From NCBI GenBank assembly GCA_007449985.2, contig VIIQ02000025.1, positions 1 to 64,000 of the forward strand: a DNA stretch of 64,000 bases, read 5' to 3'. The notes beneath the pieces are model-generated. The model made no database searches. It worked only from the letters and a program-made list of their open reading frames with translations, and was not told the DNA's origin. Shown one piece after another: positions 45,392 through 59,000 of the stretch (its first letter is position 1; each line of letters opens with the position of its first letter). The stretch is from Desmodesmus armatus (Eukaryota; Chlorophyta; Chlorophyceae; Sphaeropleales; Scenedesmaceae). Position numbers and translations under genes: made by a program.

Positions 45392-48300
45392 GGCCAGCTT
45401 GCCACCTGCTGAAATACTGTTCCGGTTGTTGTGTACATGTACACTAGATGGCAGGATGCCCGAGGTATTGCAGCTGCGCTGCCTCGCTGCTGTTCAGCCC
45501 CTGAGGGAGTGCAGTTGTGTTGTGGAGTGTTAAAAAATAGAAAAGTAAGGTGTTGTGTGGCATTTGGCATACAAGTTGAACCAGTAACCTGGCCCGCTGA
45601 CCTTCCGCCTGCATCTGCACGCGTGGCGGACGTCAACACATGTGGCCCACAACCATGGGTTGCCTGTCTGCAACCTCGTGCTGTGATAATGTTAAGTGGT
45701 AGTGCCTGAGGCCGTAATCTGCTGGCCCTTTCTTTGTAGGATGTGTGATGATCTGGCACGGCCCTGGTGTTGGGGTGAGGTCTGCCGCTCAAGCAGCTCT
45801 GAAGCCTCAGCTTGCAGATGGGTGAACTAAATGTGCCTGCTGGGCTGGTGCCGCCGTGGACAGTCTCCAGAGCAAATCTTGTCGCAGCCCTCCGGGTGAT
45901 GGCTGGAAGCCATGGGTCGGGGGTCACCCTTGCATGTCCTATGATTTACACATAGACACCAAGCTTGCCAGCTTGGTGTGTGGGTCTAGGGGGTTACGGT
46001 GCGGGCAGATTGTATGGAGATGTGTTGTTGCCCACATTGCACGGGCAGTGGTGTGCCACACCTACCCAGAACTGATGGCTGTGTGATCCCACCGCTATGT
46101 CGTAATGGTTGTGCCCTTGAATGGACCCATCCAGGGTCTACATGACAACTGTTTGATTTTCACCCATCGTGTGGGGAAGTTTCTGGGATTTGCCACTGCA
46201 CCACCAACACATCGACATCATGACATTCGCATGCACATGTGCATGCCATGCAGTGCACATGCAGCACCAGATGGGCTCATGGGTGCATGCATCCCAGGGC
46301 ACAAGGCTTGTACACATCGTGTTCTAGAGGCCGTTTGCCTGTCCGTCACTGCCTGGAGTATTCAACATGTTGCTTGGCTGTGAGCTCACGAGTCAGGGCG
46401 GGGAATTGGATGATGTCAGCTGTGGAAGTGTGGTGGGCAATATGGCAGCTGGCAAGTTGTTGTGAGGAGCCGGTTGTGTCTGGCATTGTGCACCAGCATG
46501 CTGCAGGCCTCGGCATCTGTGTTGTTAGTGGGGCACAATGTGCATGCTGCACTACGCATGTCCACAGCGGCTGATCAGTCATTGCCTGGAGGTGTATGGG
46601 CACAAGTGTCAGCTTGCGATGCCTGATGGGCGCAGCAGCTGCTAACAACTAACTTTGCGGCTGCTACATCTGGCACCTGGACAAGTCTATTGGCACCGTG
46701 CCGGTTGGACACCTGGGGCTCTGAGGAGACACACTGAATGGATAGGTGAGCGACCCGCTCTATTGAGTACTGGGAGAGGCCAAGGAGGGGTTGGGGGTGA
46801 CAGACACATGTGCAGCTTGTGGGTCGTCTGGTTTTGGGTTTGGGGGGGGGGGTGCCCTGGCCAGTTTGCTTTCAGCCCCACTGAGTGCCTTGATGTGCTG
46901 ACCTGCAGCATAGCAAACTATTGCTGCACACATTTACAACCTTCAAGGTGTGGGGAAGCTGCCTGCCATGTTGATGTTTGGACATCTTGCTCTGATTGCA
47001 GGTGTGGCTGCAGGAGCTGCGCTGCTCAACAGCAGCAAAGCGTGCTGTGTGTACCACATTGCCAGCTGCAGCACCAGGGCAGCAGCAGCATCAGGGCAGC
47101 AGCAGCAGCAGCAGCATCACCAACAGCAGCTGCCAAAGTAGGACGTGGGAATACCAAGTAGCCTGGAGTGCAGACAGCAGGTGGGTGGCGCTTGACTGGC
47201 CACAGTTGGTTTGAAGCCGGACTGGTCAGATATTGCGGCGGAACGGGGCGTGAGTTTGGTGTGCAGGATAGGGCTGTTGACATACCTCACGAGCAGCAGT
47301 GGTGGTGCTTGCAGGGGCCCCAAGCATCACAAGTCAGGGGATGCGCTGGTAGAGGTTGAGGTGATGGTAGACAAGGCCCAGCCAGGGGGAAGATGCCCAG
47401 ATCTTGTACAAGGGTCCTGTCGATGCGACACAACCAGCCTCATGTGCTGCATGTGCATAGTCTCTCGGGCTCCTTCTGTTGTTGCGCAAGTCAGTCACCC
47501 CGCATTCACTGGTAGCACCGACACTGTACTGGCTGGCAAAAGCCATGTGCCACCCTGCGCCCCCCCCCCCCCCCTTGGGCCCTGTTGGCACAGGCATGAG
47601 TTGGTTGTTGGTACCAGTCTGTCAACGTGTCTGTGCACTGCTGCTGCCATGCTGTTCACATGCGTGCAGGCAATGCCCAGCTCCTCCTGACACCGCGCAG
47701 GCTGGCTGACCCCTGAGCTGCAATGACAGACGCAGCCCCACACGACAGCAGCAGCAGCAGCTGCAGACCATATCGCCACCAGTGCAGCGATGGCGCTGAC
47801 GGAAGCAGCTGGTTCAGCAGCACTACCAGCAGCAACAGCACTTATGAAGAGATTAAGTAGCACTATGGATTACGGCAGAGATGGTTGGCAGCAGGAGGAT
47901 TGGGGGGGGGGCTCTGGGACCCCTGCCATGCTTTGGGGTGTAGGATGCAGGTTGCCTGGCTGAATTTCAACTGTGCCACCATGGTGCCTGCTGGTTGGAC
48001 GACTGATACTGGTCTTAAGAGAGGTGACATTGACTGTCTTTGTACAGTTGCATGGCTGTGGTGGCAGCAGAATGGGTGACACTGCACAATGCTGTCGGGA
48101 TGTTGCAGGACTGCAAGGAACCTGGCCCAATGTTCTGCGTGCAGGGGTCCCCTGCAGTGACGACGTTGTTTGTTTGAAGGTTGTCTTGTAAAGCGCCAGT
48201 AATGCACATAGTTGTGTGTTTCAAACCCTAGTTCCACACTCGACCCTGCTTTGCAGCATGCTGCGTGCACCACATGCTTGAATTTTGAGCCGGCTGATGC

Positions 48301-48877
48301 GTCCGGCCCACATGCAGATGCAGGCCAAACCAGCAGCAGCACCAGTTGCAATGTCCTGTGAGGCTAGTTGGGTTAGAGAAACCAACAAACACGAGAAATG
48401 ATGCTGGGACAGCCTGCAGCACAAGGGGCTGCCTCCTCAGCTGGCCCAGCAGGCCCTGTTTTCACAAACAGCTACAGGACGCGCTCCTGCACAGACTGTT
48501 CGTATTGGCTGAATTTGTTCATCAGCATTGTCCGACAAGGGAGTGGTGAAGAGGCTCTTCAGAAGAGCCACTGAACGGTGGAAACCCCAGACCACAATTC
48601 TCGTGGAGACTCTCCATTACATTTGGGTTCCTCTTGATTTACGATCCGCCTGCTTGCTCAATTGTAGCGTGGCGCGCGCCTCATCACTGCTGGCTTGCTT
48701 CCTAGCGTGTTGATCTTGCCTGGCCAGTCGCCTCTTCACTTCCACTGTCGCCCCCTTGTTCTTCAAAGCTTACGCGCTGTGTGAGTGTATCTTTGTATCA
48801 CCTTGTGACGCCGTTCCAGTCAGAGGTGGCGCACTGCTGCTGCTGCTGTGGACGGATCCCTGTGGACCACCTTCACC
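45392..48877. other. Intergenic, array copies 1 to 2
   Basis: These 3.5 kb hold no supportable gene. I looked for the missing C-terminal membrane region of copy 1 and did not see it. CAG runs at 47085-47115 and G/C runs (46842-46851, 47561-47575) generate spurious open frames. Confidence 0.5.
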
Positions 48878-51800
48878 ATGAAGTCCAGGCACCACACCAG
48901 GTACGATTGCACTATACTGCCAGCACCTAGCAGCTTACGGGACTTGGTTCACGTGAGGACGTGGTCTTGTGGTGGCTGCACCTGTCAGACGTGTCCTGTG
49001 GTGCAGGCACTTCTGGGCCGGCCGGAGGGACTTGCTGTACACATGCTGCATTCGACCAGATGTCTGGCCAGGCCACTGCAACATCGATGTCATAAGATAA
49101 TGTGCAGTAACAATTGAGATGCGATCCGCCTTCCAACTGAACCATCACTTACACACAGCCCCCCCCCCCCCCCTGCCTCCCATGGGGGCCAGTCCTGACT
49201 AGTCCCCACTTGCTGCAGCTGCTGACGCCTGCTGCTTGACGTGCTGCTGTTCCGCTCCTCCCTTTTCATGTCTGCAGTTGTGCCAGGACCTCTGCTGCTG
49301 CGGGCTGGCTTGCCATCCTGTCCTGCCTGCTGGTCGTGACACCCTCAGCACAGCCACTGGCAGCACCCCTGCACCAGCAACAGCAGCAGCGGCTGGAGCA
49401 GCTGCACCAGGAGTTGCAGCAGGAGCAGCCGAGTGCAGCCTGTACATCCTTGGTGGTGAGGGCCGCATCGAGCGTGCTGGCATGAGGTGCACTGGGCCCC
49501 AGGCCACCATTGCACTTGCAACACCTCACCTGGCGGCCTACACAGCAAACTTCACAGGTGTCACCCTCAACAGCAGCTGTGGTGCGGAGTCTTCTGCCAG
49601 AAGACCCTTACCTTGCCTGGTGAAAGTTTGCAGTGGCAGGCTGGTCCTCAAACACAGCAGTGTGTCATGGGTGCGGGGCATCCGTGTTGCTTCTGTGTTG
49701 TGTGTGTTGGGTGACAGCAAGCTTGAGGTGCACGACAGCGACTTCAGCTGGAACCAAGCTAGGCCCCTTGCTGCGGGTTGGAATTCAAGCTTGCTGGTGA
49801 ATGCAAGCACCCTAAGCAGCAACTCTGTCAATGCCTCTGGTGGTGTTATCCTTGTCACGGGTGATGTTGATGCAACCGTCATAGGCAGCCAGGTGCATGG
49901 GAACAATGCAACTGATGCTGGTGGGGGTATGTTTGTCGGTGCGGGCCATGCAACTTTGAGTGTTGTCAATTGCAGTGTGAGTGGCAATTCAGCTGGGGAG
50001 TATGGTGGTGGGCTGGCTGCATATGGCGATGGCAGTGGTATCCTTGTTGGTTTTGGCCATCCAACGTTGAAGGTTGTCAATAGTAGTGTGAGTGGCAATT
50101 CAGCTGGGCTGGCCGGTGGAGGGCTGGCTGCAATGGGCAATGTCAGTGTTAGCCTTGCTGGTGGCAGTGTGCAGGGAAACACTGCTGCAGAATATGGTGG
50201 GGGCCTGTGGGTTATTGCGAACGCGAGTGCAACACTCTCTGGTGCCATTGTGCAGCACAACACCGTGCTCAATGGCTCCGTTGGAGCGGGTGGGGGCCTG
50301 TGGGTTGGTGAGGCTGCGCGCGTGACCCTCACAGGTGGTAGCATTGTGCACAGCAACAACGCAACTGGGGGTGCCGGACTGTGTGTTTTGCGAAGTGCCA
50401 GTGTGAATATGACTGGCGGCAGCAGTGTGCATAGCAACACTGCAAAGGAATTAGGTGGTGGCCTGTTTTGTGCGAATGGCAGTGTGACAATCACTGGCAG
50501 CAGCGTGTACAGCAACACTGCAGGATACAATGGTGGTGGCCTGGCTGTCAGGTCAAAGGCCAGTGTGATTATAACTGGCAGCAGCAGTGTGCACAGCAAC
50601 ACTGCAGGACTTGGAGGTGGCGGCCTGGCTGTTTTTTTTGAATGGCAGTGTGACAGTCACTGGCAGCAGCAGTGTGCACAGCAACACTGCAGGAGTTGGG
50701 GGTGGTGGCCTGGCTGTTTTTTTGAATGGCAGTGTGACAGTCACTGGCAGCAGCAGTGTGCACAGCAACACTGCAGGAGTTTTGGGTGGTGGCCTGGCTG
50801 TTGTTATGATTGGCAGTGTGACAGTCACTGGCAGCATGGTGCACAGCAACAGGGTCCTACAGGGTTCTGGCGGAGGGCTGTCCCTGGGATTGGGTGGACG
50901 TGCCGTCATCCGTGAAGGCAGCACCATATCAAACAACACATGTTTTGGTCCTGGTGGTGGTGGCGGCATAGCTGTTGAGGCCACCAACTCCAGTGCATTT
51001 GATATGCGGGGGCGTGTGGTTGATGGCTGGGATGCAGTGGAAGGGTCCGAGCTTGCCGAATTTTCACAATTCATGGCATCCCATGTCACGATCAGCAGCA
51101 GCACTGTCTCAAACAACACCAGCTTTGAAGATGCTGGTGGTGGGCTTGTTGTGCATTTTAATGGCGTTGTTAAGCTTGTCAATCGCACTGTGTTGTCGCA
51201 CAACTCGGCTGGCAACAGCTCAGGGGGTGGGGCGGTGTTGGTTGGCAATGGCACACTTCATGCTGACGACACTGTGGTGTTTGTGGACAACACTGTCAAC
51301 AGGGGTTATGTTGGCAGCACCATAGCTGCATACAGCAACTCTACGCTGAAGCTGCCATTGCGTGGCGGCTTGTCAAAGTGTGATGCTGGTGTGTACTTGG
51401 GATGGTCTACTTGTCGGGTCGGCGAGGTGAGACTGCATGACGCGTGCATGTGTTGCCCAGCACACACATTCAGCTTCGCGAATGTGTCATGTGAGCCATG
51501 CCCACGCCACGGCAACTGCACTGGAGGGAGCCTTGTGCAGCCTTTGCCTGGCTATTGGTCGTCAGCCCCAACCACTGTTCAGATGCACCGCTGCCCCCTG
51601 TCCACCACAGCGTGCAACTACACCGGTCCTGAAAACCAGTGCAATGAGGGGTACAAGGGCCCCTTGTGTGGTGCTTGCACACTCCCAGAGTTTGGCATGT
51701 TGAGTGCCTTCAGGTGTGTAAAGTGCATGCTGCCAAAAGTGCAGCTTGTGTTGTACATGTCGCTGAGTTTTGTGTCGGTGTTCTTTGTTACATACACCGT

Positions 51801-53073
51801 GCATGCTACTTGGAGGGACAACCGGACAGGCAGGAAAGCCGTCCTGGCCACTGACCTGATTAAGGTGTTGGTGCTGTTCCTGCAGTACACGGTGATCATT
51901 GGCAGTGTGGCGGTGCCTTGGCCGCTATTTGACGTGCAGCGCTGGTTCCTTGCGGTTGAGATTGTGTTCGCCGTGGGTTCAGGCCAGGCCCTATCTCTTG
52001 ACTGCTGGCTGTATCATTACATCCCGCAGAGCAAGCTGCCGCTTGCCATGCAGCGGCAGTTGGTTTATTTCCTCGCTCCCGTTGTTGTGTGGCTAGCAGT
52101 CATGTTGTTGCAGTCGCTGGCTTGGGCTGTTGTGCAATGGGTGGTGCCGCTGGTTTGGCGGTCAAAGAGGGGGGCAAGTCAGCAGCATGCTGGGTTGGTG
52201 CGCAAGCTGCCTGTGTCATTGCTGGTGTTGGCCTTTTACGCCTACCCTACCCTGTTGCGTGCATCACTCAGCTTCTCTGCCTGCTTGCGCATTGATCGAG
52301 TCCCGCCTGAGGTACAGCTGCCACCAGGTGCCACCGCCCCTCTCAGCCACACGCTTGGCTACTGGGTCAGTGATATCACCCAGCAGTGCTTTGCTGGGTA
52401 CCACAGGGGCTGGGCGCTGGGCTTGGGTCTGCCTTCCGTCTTCTTGTGGTGCATTGTTGTCCCTGTTGCCATGGGTATGGGGCTGTACCTGTGTCGGGCC
52501 AAGGCTGACGAGGACAGTTTCCGTGAGCACTTTGGATTTCTGTATCGCAGCTACAGGCCTGAGCGCATGTGGTGGGAGGCTGTGTGGGCTGCGCGTACTG
52601 TTGTGCTCACATTGATTTCAGTGTTTGCATACCCCATGGAGCGCTACTTTGCTGTGCTGAGTCTGCTGGTGGTGTTCTTGGTCAGTGCGGTGCTGCAGAT
52701 TATGTTCAAGCCCTACGCATTCGCCCAGCTGCACCGGATGCATTTGGTGTCAACCTCATGCCTGGCAACCACCACCCTTGGTGCGCTGGCAATGTTCGCT
52801 TATGAGATCCAGGAGGCTACAGCCCTGCGGCTGCGCATCGCTATTGCTGTGCTGGTGATACTGGTCAATGTGACTTTCGTGGGTTGGTGTGTGTGGAAGC
52901 TGGTGCCTTTAGTCCAGGGCTGGTGCCTTGCACTGCTTACTTTCAGCAAGGCATGGGGGCCTAGGGTGGTAGAGGTAGTCAGGGCATGGTGCGGGCACCC
53001 AGCACAGCGCAGCGCAGCCTGCGCTGGCGAGCCTCGCCAGCGCAGGAGCAAGCAGGAGGGTAGCAGGGTGTAG
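48878..53073 (+). CDS. Beta-helix repeat multi-pass membrane protein, array copy 2 (~1,269 aa)
   Basis: Exon 1 is 48878-48900 (MKSRHHT), exon 2 starts about 49287. The signal peptide core is GWLAILSCLLVVTPSAQ; one base appears missing near 49355. About 18 GGGL-V...S-V-x-NTA repeats form the presumed extracellular beta-helix. Three of them are 84-bp near-identical DNA repeats. A Cys-rich module follows (CMCCPAHTFSF, CEPCPRHGNC, GYKGPLCGACTLPEFGM), then nine or ten hydrophobic segments, including LVLFLQYTVIIGSVAVPWPL and AVWAARTVVLTLISVFAY. The conserved FREHFGFLYRSYRPERMWWE lies between segments. The last segment ends VNVTFVGWCVWKL, then a short basic cytoplasmic tail. An extra T at 50632-50639 breaks the frame. 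Topology suggests a surface receptor, adhesion or sensory protein; the ligand is unknown. Confidence 0.82.
50577..50829 (+). repeat. Three near-identical 84-bp repeats inside array copy 2
   Basis: Units are 50577-50661 (85 bp), 50662-50745 and 50746-50829. Each begins GGCAGCAGCAGTGTGCACAG and encodes one 28-residue beta-helix rung. The first has T8 where the second has T7, which accounts for the frame break. Confidence 0.95.
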
Positions 53074-56064
53074 GCGTGCTTGTGATCTGTGGTGCCATGC
53101 ATGAGTGCACCCAATTGGCCGCGGCCAATTGCATCGCACCCGTCAGCACGTTGGTCGTCTCGTTGTATCTGTTCGGCACACATGTGGTCCACACCACTTG
53201 TCTGTTGCAGGTAGTGGTTGGGGAGAACCCTGACCACACACAGGCCAGTGGATGCCAGAGCGGCTCTGGCACACTGCCAGTGCCCAGCAATGCTGCTTTC
53301 ATAGTGTTGAGGCGATCTGTTCTGCCATGACATGACATGAGGAGTGTTGCCGATATTGTGTTATGGTTGGACCAGATGCTATCAGTCTGACTCAGAGCTC
53401 AAGGATGTGCTGGTTTTGGCTGAAGGGTTTGGGTGCATGCCGTGCATCATAGTGGTTTAGGTCAAATGTTTGGTTCAGTGGCTGTGGTGCACACTGGCAG
53501 CAATGCAGGTGTGTGTGCTGGTTTGTCCATTTGGCGATGCCCCCCTATTCTACATGTTGTAGTTTGGGGCAAACGGTTGTCATCAGCCGCAGTGCGGCTC
53601 ATCTGTTATCATGGCTGTTGTACGGAGCTGCATCATGAGGCGCAGCCCAGAAGTTGATCAGGTTGTCTGGCACAGGCCACATGTCAGCGGCTGTCAATCA
53701 GTCCTATACGCACTGTGCCTGTTGAATCAGGCATGTTGGGTAGCCCTAGTACCATACTAGTAGTGCATGATGCTTCATAAGGCCAGCATGGCGCTTTGTA
53801 GGCAGGAGGCTACCTTCATCCCCTCTTTGGATATGACAGTTACACTGTTGATCATTCTCTGTGACCCTTTTCATTCAGCTACTGTTGTTGATGATGAAGG
53901 CATGGCTTTTGCTTGCTGATGTACTCCCATATGAGCAGTGTGTTGGCTGTGATCTGGCTGTGCATTTTGCTTAGTGATGAACACTATCACTTTGTTCTGT
54001 CCCGACAACAGTGTTGCACATTGCCTCGCTGTTGGCATGCACCAGGACTGCTTTGAGAAGCTTGTACTACAGCTGAGTTGATTGCAGGGCAGTTGCCGTG
54101 GGATGTCGTCATGGACCCAGGAGTCCTGTTGCAGACACAGCACAACATGCATACTGTCTTGCAGGTTCCGCGCAACAGGCACCAACCGTTCTGACGGTCA
54201 CAAGTGGCCGTGGACCGTTGCGCAGGGCAACTGTGTCACAGTGAGCAGGTGGTGGTTGGCGCAAGGGGTGCTGCAGGACAGCTCAGTTGGCTTGGGACCC
54301 TGTTCGTCACATGGCAGATCTGACTCACGGCGTGTTACAGCTGTGGGGGTGTTTGTAGTGAGCCATAGGGGCAGCCAAGCTGGGCTGATGCTCATCACTG
54401 TGATGCTGTCCGACAGCATCGGCGACCAGCATTGCTGGTTGCGGTTGACATATCAGCAGATCGCTCTTGCAGTGCAGTCCTGTGCCGCTGTCATGTGAGG
54501 TGCAGCGCTGTGTGAGCGTGGGATGTGAGACAGTGCCCGGAACCGGGGAGGTAGCAAGATTTCCGTGGGATGTGTTTTGACATGACTGCATTTGTAGCAA
54601 TGTATGTTTGGCGTGGCAAAAGCTGTCGTCACGTCACAGTGTGCGAGGCCTCCCAGCACAAGCAGGATTGAGGAGGGGGTGTGGCAGTGAGCAGGTCAGC
54701 ACTGCTGGTGTGCTGCGATGGTGGTGCGGATGAGAAGATGAGGCGGTGCACCAACTGCTGTCAGTATTGTGGAAATGTCAGGGCGCCTGTAGGCATCCTA
54801 CAAACTGGTTGGGTGTGGCACAGTTGGTGATTGCATGTTTGCCACATGCATGTGGCTATGTGCTCCTGTGTTTGTGTGGCACAGGGTGGCACCCTGGAAT
54901 TTGACCAGCCCAACAGGGTTGCTGCAGGTTGCATGTAGTAGGTTGCAGGGTGTAACTTGTGTGTACAGTACTGTTTTTCTGGAGCGGATAGTGGTGTGCC
55001 AGCTGCTATGGGTGATGTGGGCCCCTACAGAAACATGGCAGAAACATGGCCCCTACAGAAACATGGCTTCATGTGTCAGTTACAACGCTGCCACCTCCTT
55101 CAAGGAGTGCATGACTATTTGCTTGCTCTCAGAAAAGCATCCAGCAAGCAACACCTGCCACAACTGGCGCACATCACCTATGCAGCAGCTGTGAGGCATC
55201 CCTTGGCAAACACGAATCAAGTTATAAGATGCACCTTCAGAAAGGCTGTGACTTACGCTCTTGTCACCATCAGCAACAGCACTGTGGCCACACCACCAGC
55301 AACATTGCTGCTGGTGGGGGCCTGGCTGTTGGGGGCAATGCCACTGTTGACCTTATCAACGGCACCGTGCTTGCCAACGGGTTGGTGTTGACACTGCTAT
55401 AGCAGCTCCATGCACACCATCTTCTGACAGGGAGTGCCATGGCACGCAAGATATCGCCACCAGTGCAGATCCTGGTATAGTGGTACCACAAGTTTCACCT
55501 TCCTTGATGACTGGTTGTGCCAGTGCTGAAGATGCTAAGTACCGCAACGTATGGTTTTGTGTTCTTTAGTGGGGCACATGATGGAATGGCCTGCAGAGCA
55601 AGGAACTGTCGCAGTGCAGATGACCTGCACATGGGCCAGCCGGCCCGCTTGCACTTCAGCACAGCTGCGAATGCGCGTTTGCGAGGTGCGCAGCTGCATA
55701 ACGCCAAGTTCGGTTTCATCAGCAACGTTTGCATCAAAATGAGCAGTCCTGGAGACCGAAAGTTGAATTTGACAAAAACACAAAGAGTAGTTCTTGTGTA
55801 CCTTCTCGAAGAAGTCGTGTGTAACACAGCGGTCTTTCAAAGAGCTTGTACCGTTCGCCCAGACCTGCATTGCTGATCCGATCCACAGCAGCGACCTTGT
55901 TGATCTGGACACCGGCCTGGTTCCTGCATCGGGCCAAACCCCCTGACCTCCGCAGCATACGCACACAAAAACATGGACTTTGGTTGCCTATGGCCTGAGC
56001 TAGCTTTGCCTAGGTCCGTCGAGAGCTTGCCCCCTACTGCTGGTGTGAAGAAGCCAACCTCACC
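53074..56064. other. Intergenic, array copies 2 to 3, with a relic
   Basis: No intact gene. It contains a degraded fragment of the array family at 55263-55380. Short open frames elsewhere (for example around 54082-54498) have no resemblance to any family I know. Confidence 0.5.
55263..55380 (+). pseudogene. Relic of a fourth array copy
   Basis: About 118 bp reads VTISNSTVA, then with small deletions GGGLAVGGNATVDLINGTVLAN, matching the last beta-helix rungs of the neighbouring genes (for example ISNSTVANNTSNLAAGGGLA in copy 1). Flanking sequence does not match. This is a leftover from a deleted or recombined copy. Confidence 0.85.
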
Positions 56065-59000
56065 ATGAAGGTCCGGGCCCACATCAGGTATGGCGGAACA
56101 TGCTGCTCACATGCAGAAACTGCGTTCAGCCTGACTTGGGTGTACTGTGTCGGTCCGTACGCTTCTCAGTGCCCAGTGCATACCTTGCCTGGCCCAGTCA
56201 TGCGCACATCCTACACTCTCAGCAGCCCTGTGCTGCAGCATGTCTGCATATCTTGGAAATTTATTTCCACATATGCTGACCTGGCCGGGTGGCTGAGCAC
56301 ATGCTGATGCGGTGTCTGTCTCTGCTGCTGTTGCTGACCTGCACCATGCCAGGACGCGTGCTGCTAGCAGCGCTGCCATCTGGCTGGCCATCCTCTGGTG
56401 CTTGCTGGCAGTCACACCGGCTGCACAGCCATTAAACCTGCCCCCTGGACCTGCAGCAGCAGCAGCAGCGGCAGCTGGAGCAGGAAAAGCAGGAGCAGGA
56501 GCAGCAGCAGCAGGAGCAGCCGAATGCGGCCTGTACCTCCTTGGTGGTGAGGATGGCACCCTGAGTGCTGGCATGAGGTGCACTGGAGTCCAGCCCACCA
56601 TCGCCCTGGCCCCAATATACCTGGCAACCTACAGCAGGAATTTTACGGGAACTACCATCAGCAGTAGCTGCAGTCTGAGTAGTACTACTCAGAACCTTCC
56701 CGTGCCCTGCCTGGTGACCATATGTGCTGGGAGTCTTGTGCTCAGGAGCAGCAGTGTGTCGTTGGTACGAAGTACCCGTGTGGGGGCCCTGTTGTGTGTC
56801 GCGGGTGAAAGCAGGGTGGTTGTGCATGATAGCAGGTTCACTGACAACTTTGTCAGGCCCCTTGCTGTATTTGACCAGGCGCACCTGGTTTTGAATCGCA
56901 GTACCATATCTGGCAACTTTGTCAGAGCATCTGGTGCTGGCCTTCGCATTTTCGACCATGCCAATGTTACTATCACCGGCAGTAGTAGGGTGTTCATGAA
57001 CACCGCAGGGCAGGATGGTGGGGGCTTGATGGCTGAAGGGGATGCGACATTGACAATTGATGGCAACAGCAGCGTGGTGCTCAACTCCGCTGGGTTGTCT
57101 GGTGGAGGGTTGCTTGCCGATGGCAATGCCAGCATCACAGTCACTGGTGGCAGCAGTGTGCTGGGCAATGCCGCAAAGTATATGGGTGGGGGGCTGCTGG
57201 TGCAGGGCAATGCGAGTTTCACGCTCACTGGTGCCAGCAGTGTGGAAGCCAACATTGCGCGCAACCTATCTGGTGGTGGGCTGCTTGTAATGGACACTGC
57301 AAGTGTGACAGTCTCGGGTGGCAGCCGTGTGCATCGCAATGTTGCTGGATCTGAGGGGGGAGGGTTGGCTGCGTTTCACAGTGCTCGTATCGCCATATCT
57401 GGCGGCAGCAGCGTGTACGGCAACACTGTGCGCGACGGGCCAGGTGGTGGGTTGTTTGTTGGGGGCAACGCTGCCATGTCAATCACTGGTGGCAGTAGTG
57501 TGTATAGAAACTCGGCTCACTTGGGTGGGGGCCTGAGTGTGGAGAACAATGCGATTGTGACACTTGCTGATCAGAGCAGTGTGCACAGCAACACAGCTGT
57601 GAGGTCAGGGGGGGGCTGAGTGTGTGGTTTAACGCCACTGTGTTGCTCACTGGTGGCGTCAGTGTGGACCACAATGAAGTTCGTAATGGAGCAGGTGGAG
57701 GGTTGCATGTTGCGTATGGTGCTCGTGTCACAATCAGCAACCAAAGCAACATCACCAGCAACAGGTGTTTTTCTTACGCTGGTGGTGGCATAGCTGTTGA
57801 CCTCGTGAGTGGTCATGTGTTTGACACCAGTGGACGTGTGAGTTACAGCGGCGCTGAGGATGCGGGTGGCATGAATTTGACCGCATCATCAGATGAACGT
57901 CAGAGAGCGTCATCACACGTCACCATCAGCAACAGCACTGTGTCAAACAACACCAGCATCCTGTCTGCTGGTGGTGGGCTGGCTGTGGGTGGGAATGGGA
58001 CTCTTGAGCTTATTGATGGCACCGTGCTCCTGTTCAACTCGGCTGTCAACAGTTCAGGCGGTGGGGTGGTGCTGCTCGAGAGTGGGGCATTTGGTGCTGA
58101 TGACAGCGTGTTGTTTGTCAACAACACAGTCAGCAAGGGCAACGTTGGAAGCACCATCGCTGCCTTTGCCAACTCGACACTGAATCTGCCTTTGCGTGGT
58201 CACTTGACCAAGTGCCATCCTAGTGTGTACTTGGGGTCCGATACTTGTAGAGAAGGGGAGGTGCTGCAGCATGACATGTGCTTGTGCTGCCCTCAGCACA
58301 TGTTCAGCTTCACTAATGCATCTTGTGAGCCTTGCCCACGCAACGGCAACTGCTTCGAAGGGAGCCTTGTGGAGCCTTTGCCTGGCTATTGGTCATCGGC
58401 CGCAACATCCGTTCAGATGCATCGCTGCCCGCTGTCCACCACAGCGTGCAACTACACTGCTCCTGACGATCAGTGCAATGAAGGGTACACGGGCCCCTTG
58501 TGTGGTGCTTGCACTCTCCCACAGTATGGCATGTTGAGTCCGTTCAGCTGCGGCTTGTGCATGCAGCCTAAGGTGCAACTTGCACTATACTTGTTGCTCA
58601 GTTTTGTGACTGTTTTCTTTGTCACATGGACGGTTGATGCCACATGGACAGACAACTTGACAGGCAAAAAGGCGATCCTCCCCACAGATCTAATCAAGGT
58701 GTTGGTGTTGTTCCTGCAGTACACAGTGATCATTGGCAGTGTGGCGGTGCCTTGGCCGCTGTTTGACATGCAGCGCTGGTTTCAGGTTGTGAATGTTGTC
58801 TTTGCTGTGGGGTCGGGTCAGGCCTTGTCTCTTGACTGCTGGCTGTACCACTACATGCCTCAAGGCAAGCTGCCACTTGCATTGCAACGGCAGCTGGTGT
58901 ACTTTGCAGCTGCCGTGGTGGTGTTCCTAGCAGTTGTGGTGCTGCAGTGGCTGTATTGGCTTCTCATGCGGTGGGTGGTGCCGCTTGTGTGGCGGCCAAG

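Noticed and set aside
54082..54498. 138-codon open frame between array copies 2 and 3
   Set aside because: Cys/Ser/Trp-rich composition, no family resemblance, and a similar frame exists on the other strand.
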